DNA from: a virus
Length of the DNA stretch: 45,701 nt
Direction: 5' to 3' (one strand)
Virus record (IMG/VR): IMGVR_UViG_3300044625_002374
Location: 1 to 45,701 of that record
Below, piece by piece: positions 19,678-28,130 of this stretch; the first letter of the stretch is position 1, and each line of letters starts with the position of its first letter. A model generated the notes under the pieces. It did no database searches. It saw only the letters and a list, made by a program, of their open reading frames with translations, and was not told the DNA's origin. The position numbers and the translations under genes were made by a program.

Positions 19678-21149
19678 CCGTTCTTGATCAATACGAAGTA
19701 GAATATAAGGAAACTTATACTTCTGGAACCTATGACCAAGTTGTCATGGGAAAAATGTTTTATCAGATCACCGATAGAGGCATTAAAAAATACGTTTATG
19801 GTAACCGTGGCGTCGTTTATGGAATGATAAACAGTAATCAGGCACCTTTACCTGGAACTGGATTGTTTGATTTTTCTAATTCGCTTTCTTATAGACTACA
19901 ACCTTATAGAGAAAAAGCAGGAAATTGTAAAGCTGCAAAACATGCATGTTATGAAGAGAGAATCTATGACACGTTGACGCCAAACCCAATGGCATGTTTT
20001 AAATTAAATGGGGCTAGCGTTTTTGCAATTAAAGCTGGTAATCCAAATATTAGCCCAGGAGAATCTAGGGTCTATTCTGGCGTCGAAACGATGGAAAACG
20101 CATTTATCATGTTCGACAATTACGTTCCTCCTGAGAGTTCTGCAGACAATTTAAACAACTCTTCAACAACGATAAGCAGAAAAATAATAAATCCAGGAGT
20201 CGATAAGTTTTGGACAAAATCTTTTCCATTTGAACCGAGATATTCAACAGTTAAAAGAGAAAAGCAACAAAATTTTAACAATATTGAAACTAATCTTATC
20301 GCTTCTTTTTATTATGACGCGGGTGCAAACATAACTGCAAGTTTTTATAATTCTCCAATAAGAGTGAAAAGAAGCGGATTGATAGTTGGAACGGTAGGTC
20401 ATCTTGAAACTTCAAGACATAATAGAATTTCTGGTTCCTATTCACCTCCATTGAGCGGCAATTTTTATCACCGGTGGGCCGTCGACGTCGATTTATCGAA
20501 AAAAATACCTGAAGGTGTCGCACCTTATAATAACGTGTGGACGTCGACTGGTTCTTGTGGCCCGTCGGACATGATGAAAGTTTTATTTGGTTTCGGAGAT
20601 ACTAACACAGTATTCTATGACAACCAATTGACATCTTCTACGGATCCAACTGGATATGCAAGAAGAGGAACGAACAATTGGCCAGAATTTAGGTTAACAA
20701 ATAAAACAGGCGGCGGGGCATTTAACACATATTATGGATATGAAGTAGCTTCAGGAAGTCTTTGGTGCGTTTCCCCCATCATAAGAGGATGGAAATACGG
20801 TCTTCACAACGGGTTACCGGACTTTTCTTCAGCATATTTTAGACAAGGAAAATACGGACAGTTTAGGGACATGCTAGAACAACGTTCATACACAAAGTTT
20901 GTTAATGGAAATGAAGAAATATTAACAAGAATTAATTCAGATCAAGGTCCTATAACTGTTAAGTTTTTAGATACAAACGAAAATCTTGTTGATCCGTTGA
21001 ATACACAATCACAAAATTTAAGCATATTTGCTACGTCATCATTACCTTACTTTGATCTTCAACAACGTAATCGTCCTCAAGATACGCCTTTAACTAATCT
21101 TTCATTAATTAACTTTAGCCTAGATAATGCAGGAAACATAACGATCTAA
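19671..21149 (+). CDS. Tail structural protein of unknown family
   Basis: This 492-residue protein starts with an ATG inside the last codons of the preceding gene (19671, overlap of seven bases), a strong coupling signal. It is rich in Tyr, Asn, Ser and Gly with many short beta stretches, typical of phage tail and fibre proteins, and lacks membrane segments. The N-terminal part (VLDQYEVEYKETYTSGTYDQ) and the region near residues 85-100, which holds two Cys (GNCKAAKHACYEER), are its only distinctive points. It ends one base before the ATG of the giant fibre, so it may form the fibre's attachment point. That role is inference from position. Confidence 0.6.
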   Translation: MVAVLDQYEVEYKETYTSGTYDQVVMGKMFYQITDRGIKKYVYGNRGVVYGMINSNQAPLPGTGLFDFSNSLSYRLQPYREKAGNCKAAKHACYEERIYDTLTPNPMACFKLNGASVFAIKAGNPNISPGESRVYSGVETMENAFIMFDNYVPPESSADNLNNSSTTISRKIINPGVDKFWTKSFPFEPRYSTVKREKQQNFNNIETNLIASFYYDAGANITASFYNSPIRVKRSGLIVGTVGHLETSRHNRISGSYSPPLSGNFYHRWAVDVDLSKKIPEGVAPYNNVWTSTGSCGPSDMMKVLFGFGDTNTVFYDNQLTSSTDPTGYARRGTNNWPEFRLTNKTGGGAFNTYYGYEVASGSLWCVSPIIRGWKYGLHNGLPDFSSAYFRQGKYGQFRDMLEQRSYTKFVNGNEEILTRINSDQGPITVKFLDTNENLVDPLNTQSQNLSIFATSSLPYFDLQQRNRPQDTPLTNLSLINFSLDNAGNITI

Positions 21150-21150
21150 T

Positions 21151-24100
21151 ATGTCTGTAACAAAAAAAAAGATAGATGAGTCTGCATTCATCATTGCAAA
21201 AGATAATATAACAAATAATGTCCAAACCGTTGTTGTACCTTCCGGTTTGCAAGTTGGATTAAAAAATGCGCCCGCTGATCTAACTTTAACAGGAAAATTT
21301 TCAACATCTGAAAAAGATTATGTTGCAAATTCATCTAACAATTGGACTTTATCGTTAGAAGATCATGTCACTGTCTCATCAATATCTACGACATACTCTT
21401 CTTCATCTGTACCGTCTGCAGGATATGTTGTAATAAATCTTCCAAAAAATCCTAGAGTAGGCCAACTTGTAATTATTAAAGAGTTTTCTGGTACTGCTAG
21501 CGTAATACCATTGAGGATATATGACGCATCTTCTAAGACGATAGAAGGCGCAAACTATAAGACGATATCTTCAGATTATGGAGCATTACAATTTTTCTGG
21601 CAAGGAACTAACTGGATTTCTATCTCTAACGCTACGGTAGCATCTGGTGCTGCACCAGATTCTGCTTCCTATGTTGTCATCGGTTCTAACGCTATATTGA
21701 CGAATGAAAGGACGCTCACCGCTGGGTCAGGTATTTCTATAGTAGACGGTGGAGCAGGAGCTGCTGTTACAATATCAGCTACGGGAGGAGGTTCAGGCGA
21801 CGTAGTTGGACCAGCATCATCTACCGATAACGCTATTGTTAGATTTGATCTAACAACTGGCAAGCTAATACAAAACTCTGGTGTCACGATCGACGACTCT
21901 AATAACGTAACGATACCTGGTGATATTTCTGTCAACGGTGGTGATATAACAACAACGGCGGCTACAACGAATCTTGTTAATGCCGCAACAACTATCAATC
22001 TAGGATCGACAGCTGTTACTAGAACAACGAACATAGCAATTGGCGCCGCTGATCAGACTGTAACGTTAGGTAGCAATTATGGTGGATCTTACACGAGAAT
22101 AGATGGCGGATTTCTTGGGGTTTTTATTTCTGGTTCCCTAATAACCCTAACAGGCTCTTCTGCAAATGCAAGCCTCTCCGCCGACGCAAGGATCGGCTCT
22201 GTAGAAATTGGAGGCCTTCCCGGATACGGAAATTCTGTGGCCATGTTTGGTCACACAGATTTAAATCATGCCTATAACAACGATACCTCAGCGGGTATGG
22301 GAAATTATGCTCTAGGACAATCTAACGACGGGTCTACATACATAAACTCTCCTCAAAATAAAGGAATTTATTTCCTCACTTCAGGCGCTTCAGGATTACC
22401 CCTTGGAAGAATCTACTTTAAGACTTCTACGTTAAGCTCTGAATTAATTTTAACAGGCGCGTCATATTTCAACTCGAACGTCTTTCTAGGTAGTTCTTAC
22501 GGTCAAAGCAGCACATCGATTTATGCAGGAACAGGCGGAATCATTCTATCAGGTTCCGGAGCATCAACAATAATAACTGGTTCTACTTCTACCCAAGCCG
22601 ACGCATATATCGGTTCAGTTGAAGTCGGCACACATCCTTTCTGGGGTGGAAATTACGCCATGTTCAGTCACAAGGACATGGATAACAGTGTAGATGGAAA
22701 CGCAGCATTAATCCAGGCATACGATGGAGATACATTCTTAGGCGCAAAATCTACAAAATCGATATTCATAAAAAACGGAACATCATTCATTGGCAAACTT
22801 GATAACGATAACATCGAACTGACAGGAGATACATCTACTTCAACTGCAACAATATTGGGAAATTCCTATGGATTGTCTTCTACAAACCTGTACGCAGGTT
22901 TGTTTGGAATAACACTTTCAGGATCTGCGACGACAACAATTACAGGATCTTCCAGCACAAACGCAGAAGCCTACATCGGAACAGCTGAAGTCGGAGAATT
23001 GCCCTATACTAGAACTAGCTTTCCAAATTATTTTGCCATGTTTGGGCATAAAACGTTAGATCATTCTTCTAATGGAAACTACGCTCTTGTACAGTCTTAC
23101 GACGGCGATACGTTCTTAAATTCTGCTAATTCAAAATCAATCTATCTTCAAAATGCAGGAAACCTAATTGGGACATTAGATAATGATAGCATATCTTTAA
23201 CAGGACAAGCTAACACTTCTGTCGCAACAGAAATTGGAAGCGTTTATGGTCTGTCTTCCACAACCATCAAAGGCGGATTATTTGGTCTAATCCTAACAGG
23301 TTCGGGAACGACCATTACGATCACAGGCTCAACAACGTCTCAAGCAGATGCTTACATTGGATCAGCTGAGATTGGCGTACATCCTTTCTGGGGCAGGAAT
23401 TATGCCATGTTCAGTCACAAGGACATGGATAACAGTGTGGATGGTAATTCTGCATTGATACAAGCTTACGATGGAGATACGTTCTTAGGAGCGAAATCTA
23501 CAAAATCAATCTTTATAAAGAATGGTGCTGCTTTTATAGGAAAGTTTGACAACGACAACATAGAATTAACCGGCGACACTTCAACATCAACTGCGACTAT
23601 ATTAGGAAATTCGTATGGCGTGTCTTACACCAATATCTACAGCGGGCTATTCGGAATAACTCTCTCTGGATCAGCAACAACAACGATAACTGGTTCTTCT
23701 TCTGGAAATGCCGATGCTTACATTGGCTCTGCAGAGGTAGGAGTCCATCCATACTGGGGCAGGAATTACGCAATGTTTGGTCACAAGGATCTGAACAATT
23801 CTTCCGATGGAAACGCTGCGTTGATTCAATCAAACGTTGGAGATACGTTCTTAGGCGCTGTAAATAACAACTACCTATATTTTAAGAATGGAACAAGATC
23901 GCTAGGCTATTTTCAATATAGCACGTTCTTTGGAAAAACGATTTTTTCTTTAGACGGCGCAGCAGGATCTCCAGCATCTGTCACTATCGGAAATTCAGAA
24001 AGTTCTTCTAATTTAACTCTTAACGCAGGTTCTGGAAGCATTGATATTGGTTCAACGCCTCAATCAAGATCTACAAACATAGCCACAGGTGCTGCCGTAC

Positions 24101-25398
24101 AGACAGTCACGTTGGGTAGTTCTAATTCTTCTTCTACGTTGACATTAGACGCAGGATCCGGGGGGGTAAATATTGGTACAAATCCCGGAGGATCTAGCAA
24201 GACCATCAACATTGGTACCACAACTGGAATAAATACAGATATCAATGTTGGCAGCGAGTACTTGGCCTCAACAACCGTCATAAAAGCGGGCGGTCCTTTT
24301 GCAAGTCTAGGTGGGATGTATTTAACTGGTTCTACTGCGACAACATACACAGTCGGTGGAGAGACAGGAACCGGAACTATCAACATAGGAAGATCTACAG
24401 CGTCTAATACGATTAACGTCGGTGCTGCTGGAAATAACACATCAAACACTCAGACAATAAATGTAGGAAACGGAACTGGAAAATCAGTCGTTACAATTGG
24501 ATCTCAATCTGGTGTCTCTTCTTTAACGCTTGATGCCGGCGGCGGAAATATAGACATCGGAACATCCGCTACAGCCAGATTAATCAACATCGGCACCGGT
24601 GCTGCAAACCAAACAATTTCTATAGGAAATAATTCCACAGCAAATCAAGTCACGATTTATGGTGGAACTCCCTTCGTCGGCGTTGGAGGTATATATTTAA
24701 CTGGCTCTGCTGGGACACCATATATCATTGGTGGAGAGACAGGAACGGGAACGATATCTTTGGGTCGTTCGACTGCGTCTAATACGATTAATATTGGAAA
24801 CGCAACAACGACGTCAGGAAATACTCAGACAGTTAATATCGCTTCTTCAGCATCTGGTACTGGTCTTGCGGCGATAACGATTGGAAATACAAATGGAGCC
24901 TCATCTTTGGCATTACGGGCCGGGACTGGTGACATTACTATGTCAGGCATAGTAAAAAACTCAAGTCAACCAGGATTTCTTACATCATTAAGCACTTCTC
25001 AATTAAATTTTGCAACTAGCTCCGATGTAACTGTTCTATTCGATTCAGAAATATTTGATAATGCTAGCAATTTTGACACAGGAACTTATACTTTTACAGC
25101 TCCAGAGACCGGTAAGTATCTTTTTAACGTTGCAGTTAGAATAGACAATGTTGATACTGCAGCCGATTATTACACATTGTACTTAATAACGTCGAACCGA
25201 AGTTACAGACTTGCAATAATAGACCCAGGACAGTTTGCTGCAGATCTTGTTTATTGGCATCTGAATGGATCAGCGATTGCCGACATGGACGCCAGCGATA
25301 CAGCATACATTGTAATAAGACAGCAAGCCGGAACTGCTCAAACAGACATAATCAGTGCCACAACAAACTCATTTTTTAGTGGATGGATGCTGGGATAA
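21151..25398 (+). CDS. Giant tail fibre with tandem repeats and C1q-like tip
   Basis: This 1415-residue fibre has four zones. Residues 1-200 are an N-terminal attachment region. Residues 215-310 have a common phage-fibre segment (SSTDNAIVRFDLTTGKLIQN). Residues about 306-935 hold five tandem repeats of roughly 125 residues, each with a L/IG-x-x-YG start, a TLTGS-type strand and a YAMFGHKD-type core. Residues 950-1270 are short NIG-x-G repeats that look like a beta-helical shaft. The last ~125 residues (from about 1290) resemble a C1q/TNF-like head: TYTFTAPETGKYLFNVAVR and later YIVIRQQ, ending FFSGWML. Such heads usually form trimers, so this is a likely receptor-binding tip. It is the longest gene in the window. 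Confidence 0.8.
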   Translation: MSVTKKKIDESAFIIAKDNITNNVQTVVVPSGLQVGLKNAPADLTLTGKFSTSEKDYVANSSNNWTLSLEDHVTVSSISTTYSSSSVPSAGYVVINLPKNPRVGQLVIIKEFSGTASVIPLRIYDASSKTIEGANYKTISSDYGALQFFWQGTNWISISNATVASGAAPDSASYVVIGSNAILTNERTLTAGSGISIVDGGAGAAVTISATGGGSGDVVGPASSTDNAIVRFDLTTGKLIQNSGVTIDDSNNVTIPGDISVNGGDITTTAATTNLVNAATTINLGSTAVTRTTNIAIGAADQTVTLGSNYGGSYTRIDGGFLGVFISGSLITLTGSSANASLSADARIGSVEIGGLPGYGNSVAMFGHTDLNHAYNNDTSAGMGNYALGQSNDGSTYINSPQNKGIYFLTSGASGLPLGRIYFKTSTLSSELILTGASYFNSNVFLGSSYGQSSTSIYAGTGGIILSGSGASTIITGSTSTQADAYIGSVEVGTHPFWGGNYAMFSHKDMDNSVDGNAALIQAYDGDTFLGAKSTKSIFIKNGTSFIGKLDNDNIELTGDTSTSTATILGNSYGLSSTNLYAGLFGITLSGSATTTITGSSSTNAEAYIGTAEVGELPYTRTSFPNYFAMFGHKTLDHSSNGNYALVQSYDGDTFLNSANSKSIYLQNAGNLIGTLDNDSISLTGQANTSVATEIGSVYGLSSTTIKGGLFGLILTGSGTTITITGSTTSQADAYIGSAEIGVHPFWGRNYAMFSHKDMDNSVDGNSALIQAYDGDTFLGAKSTKSIFIKNGAAFIGKFDNDNIELTGDTSTSTATILGNSYGVSYTNIYSGLFGITLSGSATTTITGSSSGNADAYIGSAEVGVHPYWGRNYAMFGHKDLNNSSDGNAALIQSNVGDTFLGAVNNNYLYFKNGTRSLGYFQYSTFFGKTIFSLDGAAGSPASVTIGNSESSSNLTLNAGSGSIDIGSTPQSRSTNIATGAAVQTVTLGSSNSSSTLTLDAGSGGVNIGTNPGGSSKTINIGTTTGINTDINVGSEYLASTTVIKAGGPFASLGGMYLTGSTATTYTVGGETGTGTINIGRSTASNTINVGAAGNNTSNTQTINVGNGTGKSVVTIGSQSGVSSLTLDAGGGNIDIGTSATARLINIGTGAANQTISIGNNSTANQVTIYGGTPFVGVGGIYLTGSAGTPYIIGGETGTGTISLGRSTASNTINIGNATTTSGNTQTVNIASSASGTGLAAITIGNTNGASSLALRAGTGDITMSGIVKNSSQPGFLTSLSTSQLNFATSSDVTVLFDSEIFDNASNFDTGTYTFTAPETGKYLFNVAVRIDNVDTAADYYTLYLITSNRSYRLAIIDPGQFAADLVYWHLNGSAIADMDASDTAYIVIRQQAGTAQTDIISATTNSFFSGWMLG
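22066..23960 (+). repeat. Five tandem ~375-bp repeats inside the giant fibre gene
   Basis: Repeat starts are visible near 22066, 22487, 22855, 23231 and 23602, recognised by the L/IG-x-x-YG codons. Spacing is about 370-420 bases. Copies 2 and 4 share near-identical stretches (YAMFSHKDMDNSVDGN and AYDGDTFLGAKSTKSIFIKN), and copies 3 and 5 share the SGSATTTITGSSS segment; copy 1 is the most divergent. The alternating similarity suggests duplication in blocks of two. Base differences fall largely in third positions, so the protein is conserved more than the DNA. Confidence 0.8.
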
Positions 25399-25410
25399 AG
25401 GAGATTTTAC

Positions 25411-25683
25411 ATGAATATACAAGTTGAAATAAGTGATCTAGACGAAAAAGTGTTACAACATGATTTACTTGAAATCCAACGTTGGATTCAAGATGCCGTG
25501 AATGGAAAAATCAACAACGTAAAGAAAAGGTTGTTAAAAGAGGCACAAGAAAAGTTATTTTCAGATCCAGAAATAGATTCAATCCCAGCCACGGAAGAAG
25601 GTCTTCTAACTCTTTATTTTTCTAGGCCTTACTATAAAAATAGAGAAGAAAAAGAAATTGAAAACGGTTCAACACAAATCTAA
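25411..25683 (+). CDS. Small protein following the giant fibre
   Basis: This 90-residue protein starts IQVEISDLDEKVLQHDLLEI and continues with QRWIQDAVNGKINNVKKRLL, a compact helical domain. Proteins of this general look occur next to tail-fibre genes of T4-like marine phages, but none with a known function comes to mind. AAGGAG at 25398-25403, seven bases before the ATG, is one of the best ribosome binding sites in the window. It is co-directional with the giant fibre, 12 bases downstream, and its last 15 bases overlap tail-to-tail with the minus-strand gene ending at 25669. It could be a fibre assembly factor. Confidence 0.7.
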   Translation: MNIQVEISDLDEKVLQHDLLEIQRWIQDAVNGKINNVKKRLLKEAQEKLFSDPEIDSIPATEEGLLTLYFSRPYYKNREEKEIENGSTQI

Positions 25684-26163
25684 GCTTTCGTCCTGCCGAA
25701 GCATGTCTTCTAACGTTAGATTGTCAGGAAACAGTTCATTAAAGTTAAACTGTTCATCTTTTCTTCCCAAGACCTTCACTCTCATTCCGTTTCTTCTATG
25801 ATTCACAAATCGTAGGTGATCATTAAACATCCATCCAAAATGAATTGACACCATGGAGTCAGGTTCGTCTGTCGGACTCAACTTTCCAGCCTTGACCAAC
25901 CTCACACAGTTTATTCTAATTGTGTCAAATCCTTCATCATGAAAATTTTGGCACCCATTCCACTCTGCTTCAATCCACTCATCTGGATTTAAAGAAACTA
26001 TCTCAATGTCAGGGTGATACTTTAGAATTGATGAAACATTTTGGCTCTTCTTGTTCGGTTTAAAGGTCCTTGTTGCCAACAAGTACAGCATCTCGGCATC
26101 AGGTGCCAAGTAAAATAACCGCTGCTTGGCCTTTGGGGCCAAAGTGACCTTACACTTTTTCAT
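25669..26163 (-). CDS. Protein of unknown function in the NADAR/Pth2 islet
   Basis: This 164-residue protein has a basic N-terminus (KKCKVTLAPKAKQRLFYLAP) and a middle with several Trp and His residues (PDEWIEAEWNGCQNFHDEGF, SIHFGWMFNDHLRF). I do not recognise a family, and no membrane or signal segment is present. It is the last of three minus-strand genes set inside the plus-strand fibre cluster, 63 bases downstream of the Pth2 gene, and has its own late-type box upstream. Its 3' end overlaps the plus-strand 90-residue gene by 15 bases, so the two transcripts meet. Confidence 0.65.
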   Translation of the reverse strand: MKKCKVTLAPKAKQRLFYLAPDAEMLYLLATRTFKPNKKSQNVSSILKYHPDIEIVSLNPDEWIEAEWNGCQNFHDEGFDTIRINCVRLVKAGKLSPTDEPDSMVSIHFGWMFNDHLRFVNHRRNGMRVKVLGRKDEQFNFNELFPDNLTLEDMLRQDESLDLC

Positions 26164-26182
26164 CTACACAACCACTCAATAA

Positions 26183-26190
26183 CATTTATA
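26183..26190 (-). promoter_or_regulatory. Late-type promoter box TATAAATG
   Basis: Reading the minus strand, TATAAATG lies 19 bases before the ATG at 26163. It matches the T4 late consensus TATAAATA in seven of eight bases. The gp55-like sigma encoded at 2911 would be the expected reader. No -35 element is needed for such promoters. Confidence 0.4.
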
Positions 26191-26226
26191 AACCAATTTT
26201 CCCAACAGTTTAAAGGGTTTGTCACA

Positions 26227-26604
26227 TCACAACGGTTTTAGGCTATGAATTAATCTGTTAATCACATCAGGCTCATCTGGTCCCAATGCGATACATGTGA
26301 CATCAGGGTTCTCAGAACCGTTAGGAACAAACACAGGATATGCCTCTATTCCCATGATCTCTGCACGAAACAAAATCTCATCTAGTTGATCTCTATTGGT
26401 CACACCTAAAATGTCCTGAGAAAATGATCCTGTCAACCATGCCTGCTCTTCGCTGGACAGGCTCACCAACAGTTGGTTACCTCTCTCTGCCTCATTGTTC
26501 TCCACAATAAACTTTAGTGAAGCCCTGGCAACTGTTGAGGCCAAATCCCGCTTGTTGAGATTCAAATCTTTTCTGATGATGATAGCTTGTTTCAAATCTG
26601 ACAT
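26227..26604 (-). CDS. pth2: Peptidyl-tRNA hydrolase 2 (Pth2 family)
   Basis: This 125-residue protein matches the Pth2 fold, which releases tRNA from prematurely dropped peptidyl-tRNA. The opening KQAIIIRKDLNLNKRDLAST aligns with the family's K-Q-x-I-V-x-R-x-D-L start, followed by ARASLKFI in place of AHASLKA. The central pattern (DQLDEILFRAEIMGIEAYPV) and the closing CIALGPDEPDVINRLIHSLK are also family features, and the length is right for a single-domain Pth2. Pth2 is typical of archaea and eukaryotes, and most bacteria use the unrelated Pth1. AGGAG lies about 8 bases before the ATG. It is 18 bases downstream of the NADAR gene, in one operon. Confidence 0.85.
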   Translation of the reverse strand: MSDLKQAIIIRKDLNLNKRDLASTVARASLKFIVENNEAERGNQLLVSLSSEEQAWLTGSFSQDILGVTNRDQLDEILFRAEIMGIEAYPVFVPNGSENPDVTCIALGPDEPDVINRLIHSLKPL

Positions 26605-26622
26605 GACACAACTCCTATGTGA

Positions 26623-27159
26623 TCAAGTTTCGTTACTGTCGTCTTCTCGTGCCTGTTTCCTCACCTCCTCTAATATTTTCCCCAACCAATTTTCTCCAAC
26701 CCCACCAGTCATACCAAAAAATCTATCATTCCATCGATTTTCGTTTATAAGCTCGAGGTCATGTGTTTCCAGCAATTGACACCTGAGGAACGGATTCTCG
26801 AATTTTTCATGGATCAACTTCCTCATGATCTCAACTCTGACTTCGCTCCAATCATCTCTTAAAACAAGAGATCTACCCATTTTTTTTGCATCCCAAGGAG
26901 AACGAGATTTTTTTATTAATTCTCTCGTTTCTTGGTTCAAGGTCTTCGCGGCCTGATACGCATGCTCTACGGTGGGATATAACTTGCCTTCGAATGATAC
27001 CGTAGAAGGATGAAAGTTCGACAAGAACTCGGTCCCGTTTTTTTTATTAAATCCGACCAATTTTCCACCCAAGGCATTTTGGTGAATATTTTTAGCACCA
27101 TCCGAAGCCTCGGATAGGCCTTTAAACAACATCCCCCAATAGAGCTCTACGGTCTTCAT
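26623..27159 (-). CDS. NADAR-domain protein (YbiA-like)
   Basis: This 178-residue protein carries the NADAR fold from about residue 36: EFLSNFHPS, then YPTVEHAYQAAK (61-72), and near the end ENRWNDRFFG and GENWLGKILEEVR. NADAR proteins act on N-glycosidic or ADP-ribose bonds; YbiA-type members are linked to riboflavin intermediates, and others reverse guanine ADP-ribosylation of DNA made by DarT-type toxins. I prefer ATG 27159 as the start over an upstream in-frame TTG at 27174. An N-terminal ~35-residue extension is not part of the domain. It is the first gene of the minus-strand islet, with Pth2 next. The family call is firm; a role against host ADP-ribosylation is inference. Confidence 0.85.
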   Translation of the reverse strand: MKTVELYWGMLFKGLSEASDGAKNIHQNALGGKLVGFNKKNGTEFLSNFHPSTVSFEGKLYPTVEHAYQAAKTLNQETRELIKKSRSPWDAKKMGRSLVLRDDWSEVRVEIMRKLIHEKFENPFLRCQLLETHDLELINENRWNDRFFGMTGGVGENWLGKILEEVRKQAREDDSNET

Positions 27160-27318
27160 GGCCCCAACTATCAAACCTACTTTATTAAATAGGCTCTAGT
27201 CAATCATACCAATCATGAAACCTAATAATTTAAAAACAAAAATCAAAGGATAAAATTAACTGGAACAGGATATAATCTTACTTGATAAATAGTACAATCA
27301 CTCGGGCCGCCTTCAAAA
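27160..27318. other. Divergent intergenic region between NADAR and fibre genes
   Basis: This 159-base gap separates the minus-strand NADAR gene from the plus-strand fibre at 27319. It is very AT-rich and contains the GATAAATA late box for the fibre. I found no convincing -10/-35 pair or late box for the NADAR operon, although TTGACT occurs on the minus strand at about 27190. No ORF of note is seen. Confidence 0.5.
27284..27291 (+). promoter_or_regulatory. Late-type promoter box GATAAATA
   Basis: GATAAATA lies exactly 27 bases before the ATG at 27319. It fits NATAAATA, the late box form reported for T4-like cyanophages. The AATAAATA box before the next independent fibre unit (29597) has the same 27-base distance to its ATG. 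Confidence 0.55.
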
Positions 27319-28074
27319 ATGTCGTCACAAGATAAAAATAGATATAGAAAGACTTATTCTTTTTTCAGAGAGCAACCGGTATTTGCTTCCGGAGGCGGTG
27401 GAGGTGGTGGAGGTGGCGGTGACCAGTTCTGGTACTCTACTACTTTAGACTCAATCTATACCACTGGATCTGTTCTCATTAGAGGACAATCTACTTTACT
27501 AGATTCGTCTTATGATGTTGGCGACGACGTTTTTTTCTATGTCTCTGGAACGATTGGTCTTTCAGGTATTGCTTCAGACATAGGTGTGTTCGGTGGAGAT
27601 CTTCTTACAAGCGGAACGCTAGTTGCGAAAAGCGGCCTTTCAGGTTCTTTGACCCGATTAATTGACGGAACATCATATCTTGTAGCCGGCGCAAATATAT
27701 CAATCGTTACTGCATCCAACGGTTCTGTTAGGATATCTTCTTCTGCAACAGCCGGCGCTGCAGGTAATGATACTGAAATTCAGTATAACAATTCCGGAAT
27801 GTTTGGTGCTTCTCCAAATTTCAGTTTTAATTCGATGTCAAGTGTCATGTCGTTGACAGGATCGTTTGGAATGAAAGGAAACATCATCCCAGATGAAGAC
27901 ACTACATACACGCTCGGAACTTCAGAGAAACGTTGGGGCCACATTTACACAGGTGACTTGCACCTAAGAAATGACCGCGGAGATTGGACCATCGTAGAAG
28001 AAGTTGACTACCTGTGCGTTGTAAACAACAAAACAGGAAAAAAATATAAAATGATGCTTGAGCCCGTTGATTAA
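27319..28074 (+). CDS. Short mosaic tail fibre with poly-Gly hinge
   Basis: This 251-residue fibre has a basic start (residues 1-24), a run of ten Gly at about 25-34 as a flexible hinge, then three modules also found in neighbouring fibres: FYVSG...FGGDLLTSG (about 73-95), SGLSGSLTRLIDGTSYLVAG (about 107-126), and a C-terminal block RWGHIYTGDLHLRNDRGD. That last block recurs almost unchanged at the end of the 460-residue fibre downstream. The C-terminal block is probably a trimerisation or release domain. It starts behind a late-type box, so this is the first gene of a new transcription unit after the reversed islet. Confidence 0.75.
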   Translation: MSSQDKNRYRKTYSFFREQPVFASGGGGGGGGGGDQFWYSTTLDSIYTTGSVLIRGQSTLLDSSYDVGDDVFFYVSGTIGLSGIASDIGVFGGDLLTSGTLVAKSGLSGSLTRLIDGTSYLVAGANISIVTASNGSVRISSSATAGAAGNDTEIQYNNSGMFGASPNFSFNSMSSVMSLTGSFGMKGNIIPDEDTTYTLGTSEKRWGHIYTGDLHLRNDRGDWTIVEEVDYLCVVNNKTGKKYKMMLEPVD

Positions 28075-28130
28075 AGTTAATAGAAGATACTTAATCCTGT
28101 CATTTAACATTTTCATAGGAGTAATTCAAT

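Noticed and set aside
22066-23960. CRISPR array in the repeat region
   Set aside because: The repeats are about 375 bases long, in frame and coding, with no short repeat-spacer pattern. No CRISPR array was seen in the window.
24060-24449. 129-codon minus-strand ORF
   Set aside because: It is antisense to the giant fibre's repeat region and its Val/Pro-rich look comes from the repeats in the true gene.
26495-26779. 94-codon plus-strand ORF
   Set aside because: It spans the ends of the Pth2 and NADAR genes, both supported by strong family motifs on the other strand.
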